NCBI GenBank assembly: GCA_000499405.2
Contig: HG738138.1
Coordinates: forward strand, 23,093,097 to 23,157,096
Direction of reading: 5' to 3'
DNA: 64,000 nt
Source: Onchocerca volvulus
Taxonomy: Eukaryota; Nematoda; Chromadorea; Rhabditida; Onchocercidae
In this document: positions 12,101 through 23,039 of the stretch, one piece after another
How positions within the stretch are numbered: the stretch's first letter is position 1
How the letters are laid out: each line of letters begins with the position of its first letter
Notes under the pieces: model-generated
The model's input: the letters and a program-made list of their open reading frames with translations, nothing else
The model's database searches: none
Told to the model about the DNA's origin: nothing
Made by a program: the position numbers and the translations under genes

Positions 12101-13505
12101 AGTTCAGATATTGTCACAACAAGAAAGAATATGATTCAAATAATGCGAAATTAGGTCAGGGTTAGCCTATGCATTACTTTCTCTTTCCATCTCTAAGATA
12201 TCTGGATTGTAATTGTCTCCTTATAAGGGCATCTTCTCTAGTTTGGCTATTTCGAAAGTTCTAGCTTCGTTCCTCATTTTTTAAAATACAAAATGATTCT
12301 TTTATCTGTTATATTTACATTTTTTTGTTTCTTAAATTTCTCCGATCGCTTTTTTTCACAATAAAATAGATTTTGTCTTCCTAACAAATGCTGCACTTAT
12401 GTTCTTTCTAATGCTGAAATAAGGAGTAAAATAACAGAAAAGTGTTATTCAGATAGTTAAGTTTAAGGTGAAATTTGTTTTCAAATGTTGCTTCAGTTTT
12501 AAAAATTTCATTCCAGACAAAAATCTTTTCCCATTTGCTGATTTCCTACAAAAATATTTTATATATGTATATTGTTAAAATTTTAAAAAACTAAGTTTTG
12601 ATTTCATATTGATTTTAAAAGAAATTAATTTAAAATTTTTATCACTACCATCCTACCTATTGCTAATCGAATCTTTCATATAGTTTGATATTAATCGCAT
12701 GAAGAAGACAACATTCACTAATCTTCCATTAAGAATATGAATAAAAATTAATGAATTCAGTGAGAAAAAAAAAAGCTTTTTCTGGTCTTATTTTTAGTAA
12801 TTGAATCTTAATTAAAAAATTTTTTTTTATAAACATCATTTTATTTGTAAAAATTATAGTATCATATAGTATACTATATGTATACAATATGCATATAATA
12901 ATTATATAAAAATATATAACAAATATGATAATATACATGAGAAATATGATAAAGTATGTAATAATAATGTATGATAAGTGTGTAATATATATACGACATG
13001 CATATGATGAGAAATAAACATATGACGGATATTTAACACATATCTTTAAGAGATCTTTCGCTTTCAAAATGATCTTACTTTCTTTTTCTTTGCAGTTGAA
13101 ATTGTCGAACTGAAAATGCTCTTTAATCTTACTGTTCCAACGATAAGATGTGATAACGGATATTTTGTCACAACGATCACTAATTTATGACAGTACTCGC
13201 TGAATTTCCATATTTCATTGTTTATGTCATTACATCTGTATAAATAAAAATATCCTCTCACTTATTTTTACCTGTCACAGATGTGATAGACAAGAAAAAA
13301 AAGTATTATATCTATATAGAAACATATGTCTATTTGAATTCGGCGTTATTTCACATTTTCAAATCAATCATGAAGAGTTTGAAATGTGGGTCAAAGGGCA
13401 TGACGAATATTTACATTTTTACTTATGTTAAATATTTGTCGGCCATTAGCTAGCAGTGAATCAATGATTGGTTGACCTCACTTCGTTTATCTAGTCATCG
13501 GAACG

Positions 13506-13517
13506 TTTTGGCGGGAA
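13506..13517 (+). promoter_or_regulatory. E2F-like motif upstream of PiT gene A
   Basis: TTTTGGCGGGAA matches the classical E2F/DP consensus and is strikingly GC-rich for its surroundings. It lies about 1.45 kb upstream of the ATG at 14959, so a link to that gene is only inference. It could be chance. Confidence 0.3.
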
Positions 13518-14934
13518 GCATGATTATCCTAATGGATAGATAAAAAAGAAGATACAGAAATGCGCGCCTATTCGAATGCAAAGTTGTTTCAAAATCACAC
13601 GGAGTATTTACATTTTTATTTATGTAGATTGCTGAATAAATAAGTCAAAATATGAGAAAATTAGAACAGGTTTCGCAAGAATTAATTGCATGACAATAGT
13701 TTTAACAAATTATGTTGCGGGATCATCTGGACAAGGAAAAATTGTTCTTTCTATTAATTTCTTTTTTTCAAAAAAATAATTTAAAAATATTGTTGAAATA
13801 TAGTAGTAATAGTAATAACAATATAAGGAAAAACATTTTTTATCACAAAGTAAAACAAACTATTAAATTCATATTTGTTTACTACTAGCACTACTATTAC
13901 TCTTTAGCAATATCTTCATTGTTTTAATTTACTTTAAGAGAGAGAGATGATAATAACTTTTCGTCGTCCTTATCGTTCAATACCATTGTTGAAACTATTA
14001 TCATGTAAAAATATTTTGCTTTGTAAGTAATTTTCAAAATTTACTAATAATTTTGAGATTTTAAATTTCTTTGATTAGCAAAAAATTTCTTTTATTAATT
14101 AATGTTATTAGGAGTATTCCATGTAAAATTTATTTAATATGGCTGAAAAATTTCGAGGTGTTGCATTTAAAATTTGCATATAAAAAAACCAAAAGATTTT
14201 AAGTACTCTGTTAATAGTGCAGGAGCTGAAAAGTGTTAAGACACATTAAATTATTATCATTTATAATTTTTCAATGCGTAAAAGTTGGTGGTCTGAGAAG
14301 GAAGATGAATTTCTAATGAATGGTATAAACCCTGCTTCATACAGAATTTAATCAAAATAAAGAATTTGATTAAAATTTGTAGAATAACTTGTTTGAAGGT
14401 AAATCATATTTGAAATTTTTTTTCGTCTTTCATAATTTAATGTTTTTGAATAATATTGCTTTTTTTCTTTGCTCGAAAAGTTGGTATTCTTAAATGTATA
14501 AATTTAAATCGTCAATGTTTTTTTTTATCGTATTCATGACAGTTATGCTTTTAGAATTATTTAAAATATTTTGGCGCTTCTTGCCATTGAAAATAAAGTT
14601 TTAGTTTAAATAATTTTTGTCTTTTTCATTCTCACTGAAATCATCTCTTACAAAAATTTTGATTTAAATATCTCATTTCTTTTAATTTTTTCTTGCAACT
14701 GATGGACTTAATAGCATTACTAAATTATTTAAGTTATTCTTACTCCAATAAAAATTATTACTTCAATTAATTTTATTGGTAGCGAATTGTCTTTTTTATT
14801 TTTGATGTAATAAATTGTAATACTCTCATTTTACTGATTTGTGATCTAAATGTTTTAGCTTACATTTTTATTTGACCCAGTTTTTTATCGCTTCTACTAT
14901 TTAATACTTCGGTAAAGTATTCCCAGATTATGTT

Positions 14935-14945
14935 TCTCTTTTAAG
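14935..14945 (+). other. Candidate trans-splice acceptor of PiT gene A
   Basis: TCTCTTTTAAG lies 13 nt before the ATG at 14959. A short leader of this size is typical for spliced-leader addition in nematodes. Confidence 0.4.
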
Positions 14946-14958
14946 GTTAAAAACGAAG

Positions 14959-17900
14959 ATGTCAACATTAATGATGACTACATCTTTAATACCATTTTCT
15001 TCTACAATATCAGCTACACTTGTAGCTGCATTTCGGGTTTGTTTTAAAAAAAGTTTTCTCCCAGCTAAGATTTAATGAATTTAATGATTGTAATTTTTGG
15101 CAATATTATAAATTATGAGAATTTCTCGGTAGTAAATAATATATGAAAAACTATTATTTAATTGAATTTTTTGATTATAATTTATGCTTTATGCATCCTT
15201 CGCTTACAAACGTTGCGAATTTTTTCCCAACAGATGAAATTTATTTTTAAAAAAGAAAATTTATACTCAATCATTTAATTTACTTCCTATGAAAGCTTTT
15301 TTCGTTAAAACTTGAATGAAATATTTTTGTTAAATTTCACTTTTTTTGATTGAAATCATTAATTCAGAATGATGTATTATGGGCATTAATATTGGGTATA
15401 ATTTTGGCTTTTCTGCTTGGTTTTGCAATGGGTGCAAACGATGTTGCAAACGCATTTGGTACATCAGTTGGTAGCAAAGTTCTAACTTTACGGCAAGCTT
15501 ATATACTTGCAGTTATTTTTGAAACACTTGGAGCATTACTTATTGGTGAATCTTACTAATTAATAAGCAATTAATTTTATCACTTTTCGATAAATGAAGT
15601 GTAACTTCGACACTCTTCAGATGTCACACTTTTTTGATTTCATTTCAACAAGAGGACTTTTTTAGACTTTTCAAATTTTTTCTTTCATTTTTTATTTAAT
15701 TATTATTTTTTTTTTTTTTTTACTCTAAAAATCTTAAAAAATTTTATTATTAGGAATTGTTTCAATCACTATTATTATTTATCATATTTCATAAAAATTA
15801 TATAATAATAGGAAATATGAATTTTTTCTTTGGTAGTATTAATGAGTAAACAAAATATTTCAAAGTATTATAAATTGTTTATAAGTATCAATGTTAGGTA
15901 AAGAGTATTTGCAGAAGCTAAAAAGTGATAGCTTCTATTCACTTCAGTCAGGAAGAATTATATAAATTAAATCTTTTTTTGAGGCAAAGATCCAACCACT
16001 AAAATATTATCCTATTTCAGGTTACAATGTAACGGATACGGTACGTAAAGGTGTTATCGATCTAACTCTATATGTCGATAAGCCAAAAGAGATTTTTGTT
16101 GGACAAATTGCCATTCTTGGAGGTAAATTTTTTAAGAAAACTTGACAGTTGCAAAAGTAAAAATATCAATTATCGATTAATAACAATAAATTGATTTATA
16201 GGTTGCTCATTATGGTTATTAGTTGCTACATTTGCTCGTTTACCTGTATCATCAACGCATAGTATTACTGGAGCAACCGTGGGATTCGGTTTGTTGACAA
16301 GAGGTTTTGTCGGAATACGATGGAAAAAAATTATTCATATCGGTATAATCTTTTTTTTTTTGAAATTTTAAGAAATTTTAAATTTAACTTTAATTTTTAT
16401 ACCTTTGCGATATAGGCGGAATAATTGCTAGAATATTCATAGTTAAAAATATAAAAGTTATATTTTAGTTTTCTTCATGACACATAAGACAGTATTCATT
16501 GCAAGGATAATAGTTTGTTATTTTTTGGAAGAGAAATGATATTACGGAATTAATATAAATATGAGGTTTTGATTAGTACACTTTGTTTGATTTTTTCTTA
16601 CGCTGTAAAGAAAATCTGAATGTATTAATCAAAACCTCATAATTTATATTAATTACATAAAATTCACCATCCATGTAATTCAGAAATTACATTTTATTAT
16701 TTCGAATTGTGATTTCTTTTTTTTTTTACTGAAATAGTTGCTTCATGGTTTTTGTCACCGATATTATCCGGTGTCGTATCAGCTCTTCTCTACATTATTG
16801 TTGATCATTCAGTTCTCAGACGGGTGAGTTTACTGTTTTTTTTACTGAATATTCGAAACAATCTACACTATTTGATAATTTTTGGATTTCATTTTTTTTT
16901 CTCTCTTCATACTTTAAATTATTTCGAATATTCAGTAAAATGTTACTTTACATTGAATAAGGCATTTCAAGATACCAGTACATTTCATTTCAATACATTT
17001 CATCCAAGCCTTAATTTCCAATTTTGATCTTATAAATCTTGCTGTATTTTGAATCAAGTTTTAGTTAGAAATTACGCTTGAAAACATTCAACATATTTGT
17101 TTCTCTAAAATAGTCGATTCCGGAATTGCGTTGGGCTAATTATTTCCATGAATTTTAGATATTATTTCATATTTTATTTCAGAAAAATCCATTTCGGAAT
17201 GGTTTAAGAATTTTGCCAATATTTTATTGGCTTTGTATCGCATTTAATGTCTTTACGGTCAGTTATCATGGATCTAAATGTACGTAATATTTGACATAAA
17301 CATCAATTAATTCATATTTTTCGCATTTTTATTTTTTTAAATTTTTTTTTCATTTTTCCTGAGTGGATTCAAAAATAACGAAATGAAATGGTTAACTTTG
17401 ATAAATCACTGACTGTATTTGCAGTGCTTCACTTATCAAAATTGCCGCTGTGGTTATGCGCATTAGTAAGTGTTGGATGTGCAACAATTGGCTCGATCAT
17501 CATTCATTTTTTTCTGTCACCGAAATTGAAAGTTTGGATAAACAGTGAATTTCATTCAATTCTTTCTTTTAGAAGCATTATTTCTATTTTAGAATCATTT
17601 TTATATTTAAAATTTCTAAATTTAAAATCAGAATTAATGAAATTGATCCTTTCAATCCTTTTACATAATTTGTTTTTCTGATGATAATATCTTTGAATAT
17701 CGCGAAAACTTCTAAAAGTCGACAGTTCCCTGGAAAAATTTACGATAGCAGCCGACAAACCATTTTATATGATAGATTTGTCGATGCTATATATTCTTCA
17801 GTCTTTTTCATCCGTCATTTTCTCAACTTACTTCAAACTTCAAGACCTGGATTCTTTCGTATCACACGGTTGTTTTACAAATAATAGCAGATTCGTAGAT

Positions 17901-20900
17901 TCGCAACAAAATTCTGAAGAATGGGATTAATATGAATTGTTTGCTTGTTCCTTTTTTTATCTAAAATTAAATCCAAATATACTTTAAATCTTCTATTTTT
18001 TGAATGTCTTAAAATTTTATAGATACACTTAGCAGTGATACAGTCAGAGAAGATTCATTTGAAGTGCAAACTATAAGTGGTGGAATTCAAGCTCAAGATA
18101 ATATCTTACATCAAAGATACCAAGCTTCAAAGACAGAAAGTGTTTTTTCTATTACCGAAGGTTATCTTTCCATAAATACATTGATAGTTTCGAACTTTTT
18201 AATGGTTTCTTCAGAATTAAATTTTACTATATCGAATAGCATGAAGTGCTTATAAAAAGAGAGTTTTCAAGGCTTAGAGTATATAATGTTAGTTTGTTCG
18301 TACAACACCCTAACCACTATTAAAACATGTCAAGCTTAACCTGTGAGAATCAGAGCAGTAAGTAATACCTGCATTTGTGTAATGTGTGTTGTTTACTTCA
18401 TGATCATACTTTTCCCCAAATTTACTACCACTACCATATAAAAAAAATGCAATCAAGATCAAACAACTCTAATTTCAAGCTAAAATTTCAGTGTAGTAGT
18501 TGATTACAGCATTTACACCCTTTAGGAGTTTCACTTGCACAATCAGTTAGTTTAATTATCACACCAAAAATTATCTTTTCACAAATAACATAATTAGGAA
18601 TGTGCTGTGAAATTAAAATGAAAGTTTGTTGCACAATTGGTTTGTGCTATTTCTTATCTTCACAAGATGAAATGAAAAATAAAGAGAGGAGAGAAGAATT
18701 GGGAAATGATTTTCTTAAAAGTATTAAAAAAATATATATATTTAAAATTTTTACATCAAAACTGTTCTTATAATCATTGATATTATTGATGCCGTCCATA
18801 CCAAGTAATTATCGATATAGACAAATAGTTCGGAAGTATCATAATCATTCAAATAATTCTTCTGATTTGATAAAGGAACTGGCAGAGATGAAAAATGGCT
18901 CTAAGCAATGTTAACTTGATAAAAGTTCAGAAAATTTGTGTTCAATACGGAAAATCATGTGTCACTTTGATATTTGTCCCATACATTCCCATGTTTTTTT
19001 CCAGAATGTCAGATTAATACCGTAATTATCATTAGATTAAAATCGTACTTGTTTCTTGAAATGTTAAATTTTATATTTTAATTTTCAGATTTCATTTTTC
19101 ACTTTACAATTCCTGATTTTCTTTTGAGTTAAAATTTCCGCTTTTATCCAGGAAAATTAATCCAGGCTGAAACTTTTTAGATGATAAAACCGTAGACAGC
19201 ACAATGAGGAAAAACGAAGAAGGAAAGTCCAAATCAAAGTTGACTGATAATGGTTAGAGGTTATTCATATCTTACCACTATCATAACTTAACTTTCCGGA
19301 TAAATTTATCTTCTTTCTCGGGATGATTCGGCGTTCATTTAAGTCTTATCATAGAGCGATGAAATTTGACGCCCGGATTAAAAAAACACTCCATTGGAAT
19401 GAAAGAAATAAATTCCGGAAAACCGGACGAGAACAGCTGAATCATCAAGAGTCACCTATTTATTCTGAACTACATCCATTCTTTCTGTTTCTATCTTCCA
19501 ATATCCCTTTCTTCAAATGAATATTTTATATTTTTTAAATTTTAAATATTTCAAATTATAAATTATTCTCAATAAATTTGAACATTTTGTTTTATAGCAG
19601 TAATGAAATTTGTTCGATGGATATTACCGGCTAATAAACACATGACAGATGACAGAACAATGAAAATTTTCAGTTCGATACAAGCTTTTACGGCGTGTTT
19701 CGCTGGATTTGCGCATGGTGCTAATGATGTCGGGTAATTCTCATTTTGTATTTTATCAAAATATTCGAGGAAATATTGAAATTCAATTTGATATTTGAAT
19801 TCATTTAACGCATAATAAATTCCTATTTGTCATTTCTATTTCGAAAATTATCACTATTCAAATATAAGTGGGGAAGATTTGTGGAACTCTATCTGAAAGA
19901 TTAAAATTGTCTGATCAAAGTAATTCATTTGATAGTTAAATGTGAGAACGAAATGGAAAATGTCTAAACAATGCGTCTCGGAAGTTCAGTGTATTTCAGG
20001 AATGCAATAACTTTGTATTTCAGGAATTCAATAATTTTGTATTTCAGGAATGCAATAACTTTGTATTTCAGGAATGCAATAGCTCCATTGACAGCATTGA
20101 TAGCAATTTATACTAATTTGGATGTTCGACAACGAAATGAAACACCGATCTATGTATTATTGTATGGTGTAGTTGCAATATGTGTTGGCCTTGTGATACT
20201 TGGCCATCGAGTGATACGAACTATTGGTACTGATATGTCTACAGTCAATGCTGCCAGGTTTTTCTCTTTCAATGCATCTTGAAATTCTGATACATTTTAA
20301 GACATAGCAATTTATACCTAAGATTATACTGACGAATATTGAAATAGCAGTTGAATTAAAATCTAAAATATGACAAATTTGTACAAATTTCGAAAGAAAA
20401 ATAGAATTCTAAATTTCAGTGGTTTCACCATCGAATTCGGTGCAGCAGTAACTTCGCTAACAGCTAGTAAACTTGGTCTACCAATCAGTACAACCCATTC
20501 GTTGGTTTGCTTTGATCTCTATTATAAACCAATTTTTTCAATATTTAAACCTTTTTTTAAAGAATAGCAATTTTAAAAATAATTGCAAAATTGCTATATT
20601 TCTAGGTTGGAAGTGTGGTATTTGTGGGATTGATACGTGACAGAAAAGGAGTTCGATGGTCAATATTCCGAAATATTATCTTATCGTGGATCTTAACCTT
20701 GCCCATTTCAGGTTATTTCTAGTTTTTCAAAAATTTTTTTTTCTAATAGAAAGATGAGATATTTGCTTTCAAGAAATTTTGTCATATAATTTTTTTTAAA
20801 GATAAATTAGAAACTATGCCCGAAAGATCAGAGAATTTTCAAAAGATAAATTAAGTTCAAAGATAATAGATCTTGCATAAGTCCATAAATCTTGCACAAT

Positions 20901-21097
20901 ACTTTTTAACTTTTATTTTTTATGTATACATATATTTTTGAAATTCCGTTAAGAAAATTGATAAGAAAAACTGATCGGAAATTTATTTTTCAATATTATT
21001 ATTATCCGAAAGTTAAAAATCAATTCTTGTCATAATTTTGAATATTTCAGGTCTTATGGCAATGGGTTTAATGTTGCTTCTAAAATTTTCACTCTGA
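14959..21097 (+). CDS. PiT-family sodium/phosphate symporter (SLC20), gene A
   Basis: Multi-pass plasma-membrane importer of inorganic phosphate, driven by Na+. Fourteen exons by eye: 14959-15036, 15368-15545, 16021-16122, 16202-16342, 16738-16823, 17183-17279, 17425-17544, 18023-18160, 19181-19252, 19601-19733, 20072-20257, 20420-20504, 20606-20711, 21051-21097. They give 522 residues. Both inverted-repeat halves of the PiT fold are present. GANDVANA is at residues 48-55 with LPVSSTHS later in that half. GANDVGNA is at 377-384 with LPISTTHS later. A hydrophilic cytosolic loop (exons 8-9, Ser/Lys/Glu-rich) joins them. It is shorter than in mammalian PiT1/2, whose proteins exceed 600 residues. 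Exon 10 has a tandem TAG/CAG acceptor (19598 or 19601, in frame). Exon 11 has four tandem acceptors. Introns 4 and 5 hold inverted repeats. An AATAAA lies at 21201. It is homologous to the C. elegans pitr family, but which member is not decidable here. Confidence 0.93.
16549..16655. repeat. Foldback repeat in PiT gene A intron 4
   Basis: The left arm 16549-16580 (containing GAGGTTTTGATTAGTACA) pairs with the right arm 16621-16655 (TGTATTAATCAAAACCTC) with one or two mismatches and one extra base. The inner segment GATTTTTTCTTAC / GTAAAGAAAATC extends the stem, leaving almost no loop. The structure resembles a short MITE or a strong intronic RNA hairpin. Confidence 0.85.
16838..16940. repeat. 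Inverted repeat in PiT gene A intron 5
   Basis: TTTTACTGAATATTCGAAACAAT (left arm, ending at 16862) is complementary to 16918-16940 (ATTATTTCGAATATTCAGTAAAA) with one mismatch. The spacer is about 55 nt. The left arm starts only about 15 nt after the exon 5 donor. Confidence 0.85.
19991..20086 (+). repeat. Four tandem 24-bp copies of the exon 11 acceptor, PiT gene A
   Basis: The motif GTATTTCAGGAAT starts at 19991, 20015, 20039 and 20063. AG dinucleotides therefore end at 19999, 20023, 20047 and 20071. Only the last is needed to give an exon of 186 nt, identical in length to the paralogue's exon 11. Because the unit is 24 bp and lacks stops, each upstream acceptor would add a block such as NAITLYFR in frame. 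The paralogue has one copy only. Confidence 0.95.
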
Positions 21098-23039
21098 TTG
21101 TATAGTTGAATGTTTTTGTTCACAGTGTTATGTAAAAATATATTTTATTTTGTTGTACATTTGAATAATTTGTCCCCATTTTGTTTATTTCAACTTATAC
21201 AATAAAAAGAAAACCGCGCCATTTTTCACAAATTTTTTCCAAAATTTTAGCTCAATTAAGTTTAGATGATGAATGATGAGATCGAATGAATAAATTGCTT
21301 TTTGAAGAGTTTCCTTTAGTTTTAAGAAATCTCGTTTAAAAATTATAAGTTTTAATTCATAATAATTTATCCCGAATAATATGATATTTAATGATATTAA
21401 CTTTTTTCAAAAAAGTCCGTAAATGATAAGTAGTATCCCTAAACTCATTTATATTACTTTTATGAAGAACACTGAGTGAATAATTAAATAATTTTAGTAA
21501 TTAAAACCTTATTGATAAAATTTTTTAATGTTTTTCTGAACGACACATACTTTTTCACCTCGATGAACATATTAATGTTCTATTTTCAATAATATACCAA
21601 TTACTTACCATTTCCAATTGTAAACCACATTTGATGAATATGTTAGACAAATGTAAGTAAGTTAATCACTATTGTAAGGCCCGATTGAATTTTATTCAAA
21701 ATCTGATTCAGCATTTTAATATATCATTTTAAAACCCTAACAATCTTGCTAATCTAGACTGCAGAAACCATAGTGCTGCAGAAACTATAAAAAATTATTA
21801 GCATTTCACACTTTTTGTTGAGAATAAAATCAATAATACGTACAATCGATACATCATTATCAATCGAATTAGTATTCCCAAACTCTTTGCGACACATAAA
21901 TGAATGAGAATATTTTATAAGATCAATTTATAATTTACGAAACAAACAATTAACAGAGCAGTACGCGATCATTGTACTTTGCAATTATTATGTAGATATT
22001 AAAGTTATTTAAGACTATCCTTTGATGCTAATTAGTCCTAATTATTTCCTTTTAGAGATAAAAATTTGTTTCCTTTTTTACCAAACATATCCTTACTTTC
22101 TACCCTTCCTTCCATTCTTTTACTTTCAAACTTGAAGTTATTTTCGATCCTGACCTTGAACTAAAATAAGGACAAGATTGAATGGCACAGTCTATGCCAA
22201 GAATAATTCTTGTCTAGGATAGTTTTCATGTCACGAGTTTTTTGGCCAAATAAGACACATGTTGAAAATACATATACATATTATTATTGTACTTACAAAA
22301 CTTGAATCACAAAGACATAGTTCTAAAATTATAATATTATTGAGAAAATTGAAACCAGAAATTGCTGTGAGATCTGACATTCAATCATAAAAAAAAAGAT
22401 CGAATAAATATATTTCAAATTTATAGCAATTTTTTGTTTGAATTAGGTATTATTAAAACAAGACTTCAAAAATAAAGCATGGAGAAATATCGGATTGGAA
22501 ATCAAATAATTTTTGATTTCCGATTTTTCTTTAAAAGATTTTTACGACAAGTTAGCAAAAATTCAGATCAATAAATGAAGAAAACTGGATTCATTTCATT
22601 AATTTGTTCTGCCATGTTCAAAAATTTTTAACTTCATATATTATACATTGAAATTTGCTTATTTCATTTATTTTTTTTCCTTTGATTATCTTTAGATGAT
22701 TAAATTTCACAAATGATAAGTAATCATAAAAATTCAATTCATAAAAACTTAAAATTCAAAGTTTATAAGATTTTTGCCATTAAATTCTCACGATTTTTGC
22801 TTTTCTATATTTATTTTAATTAAATCGATAAATTCTCTGGAAGAATTTTTCGTCCCCCTTCAATCGCATTCCAAAATCTTATTTATCATTCGAAGTGGCA
22901 AAATATCATCAATTTTAATCATTAATCAACATTTCAAGTTTTAACAAAGTGATAAGTAAATGACGAGAAATATTATTGTGGGATGTTTTTTCTCTTCCAA
23001 GTATGAATTTGAGGATGTTTGTGATGTAGAATTTAGAAT
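21098..23039. other. Intergenic between convergent PiT genes
   Basis: About 1.9 kb separates the two stop codons. It should contain both 3' UTRs. AATAAA at 21201-21206 suits gene A, and TTTATT at 22810-22815 (AATAAA on the minus strand) could serve gene B. No other gene seen. Confidence 0.6.
21201..21206 (+). terminator. Polyadenylation signal of PiT gene A
   Basis: AATAAA lies 104 nt after the TGA at 21097, the usual distance for a nematode 3' UTR. Confidence 0.5.

Larger units (their letters stand above)
9008..14940. other. Intergenic, CHP1-like gene to PiT gene A
   Basis: Nearly 6 kb with no supportable gene. Long open frames on the minus strand at 12729-13261 are AT dinucleotide-rich (Ile/Tyr/Phe runs) and look like chance. 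Notable sites are a short perfect palindrome (GTCATGAT and ATCATGAC, 10291-10312) and an E2F-like motif at 13506-13517. Confidence 0.55.

Noticed and set aside
13055..13085. Minus-strand sequence resembling the bantam/miR-81 family (AGATCATTTTGAAAGC)
   Set aside because: The seed differs at position 2 and I could not find a complementary arm upstream that would form a pre-miRNA hairpin.
12729..13261. Two minus-strand open frames of 112 and 65 codons
   Set aside because: Composition is Ile/Tyr/Phe-rich from AT repeats; there is no family resemblance and no splice context.
19323..19520. 65-codon frame inside PiT gene A intron 9
   Set aside because: It has more G+C than its surroundings and an ATG, but inserting it would break the phase-matched join between exons 9 and 10. 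The paralogue has no counterpart.
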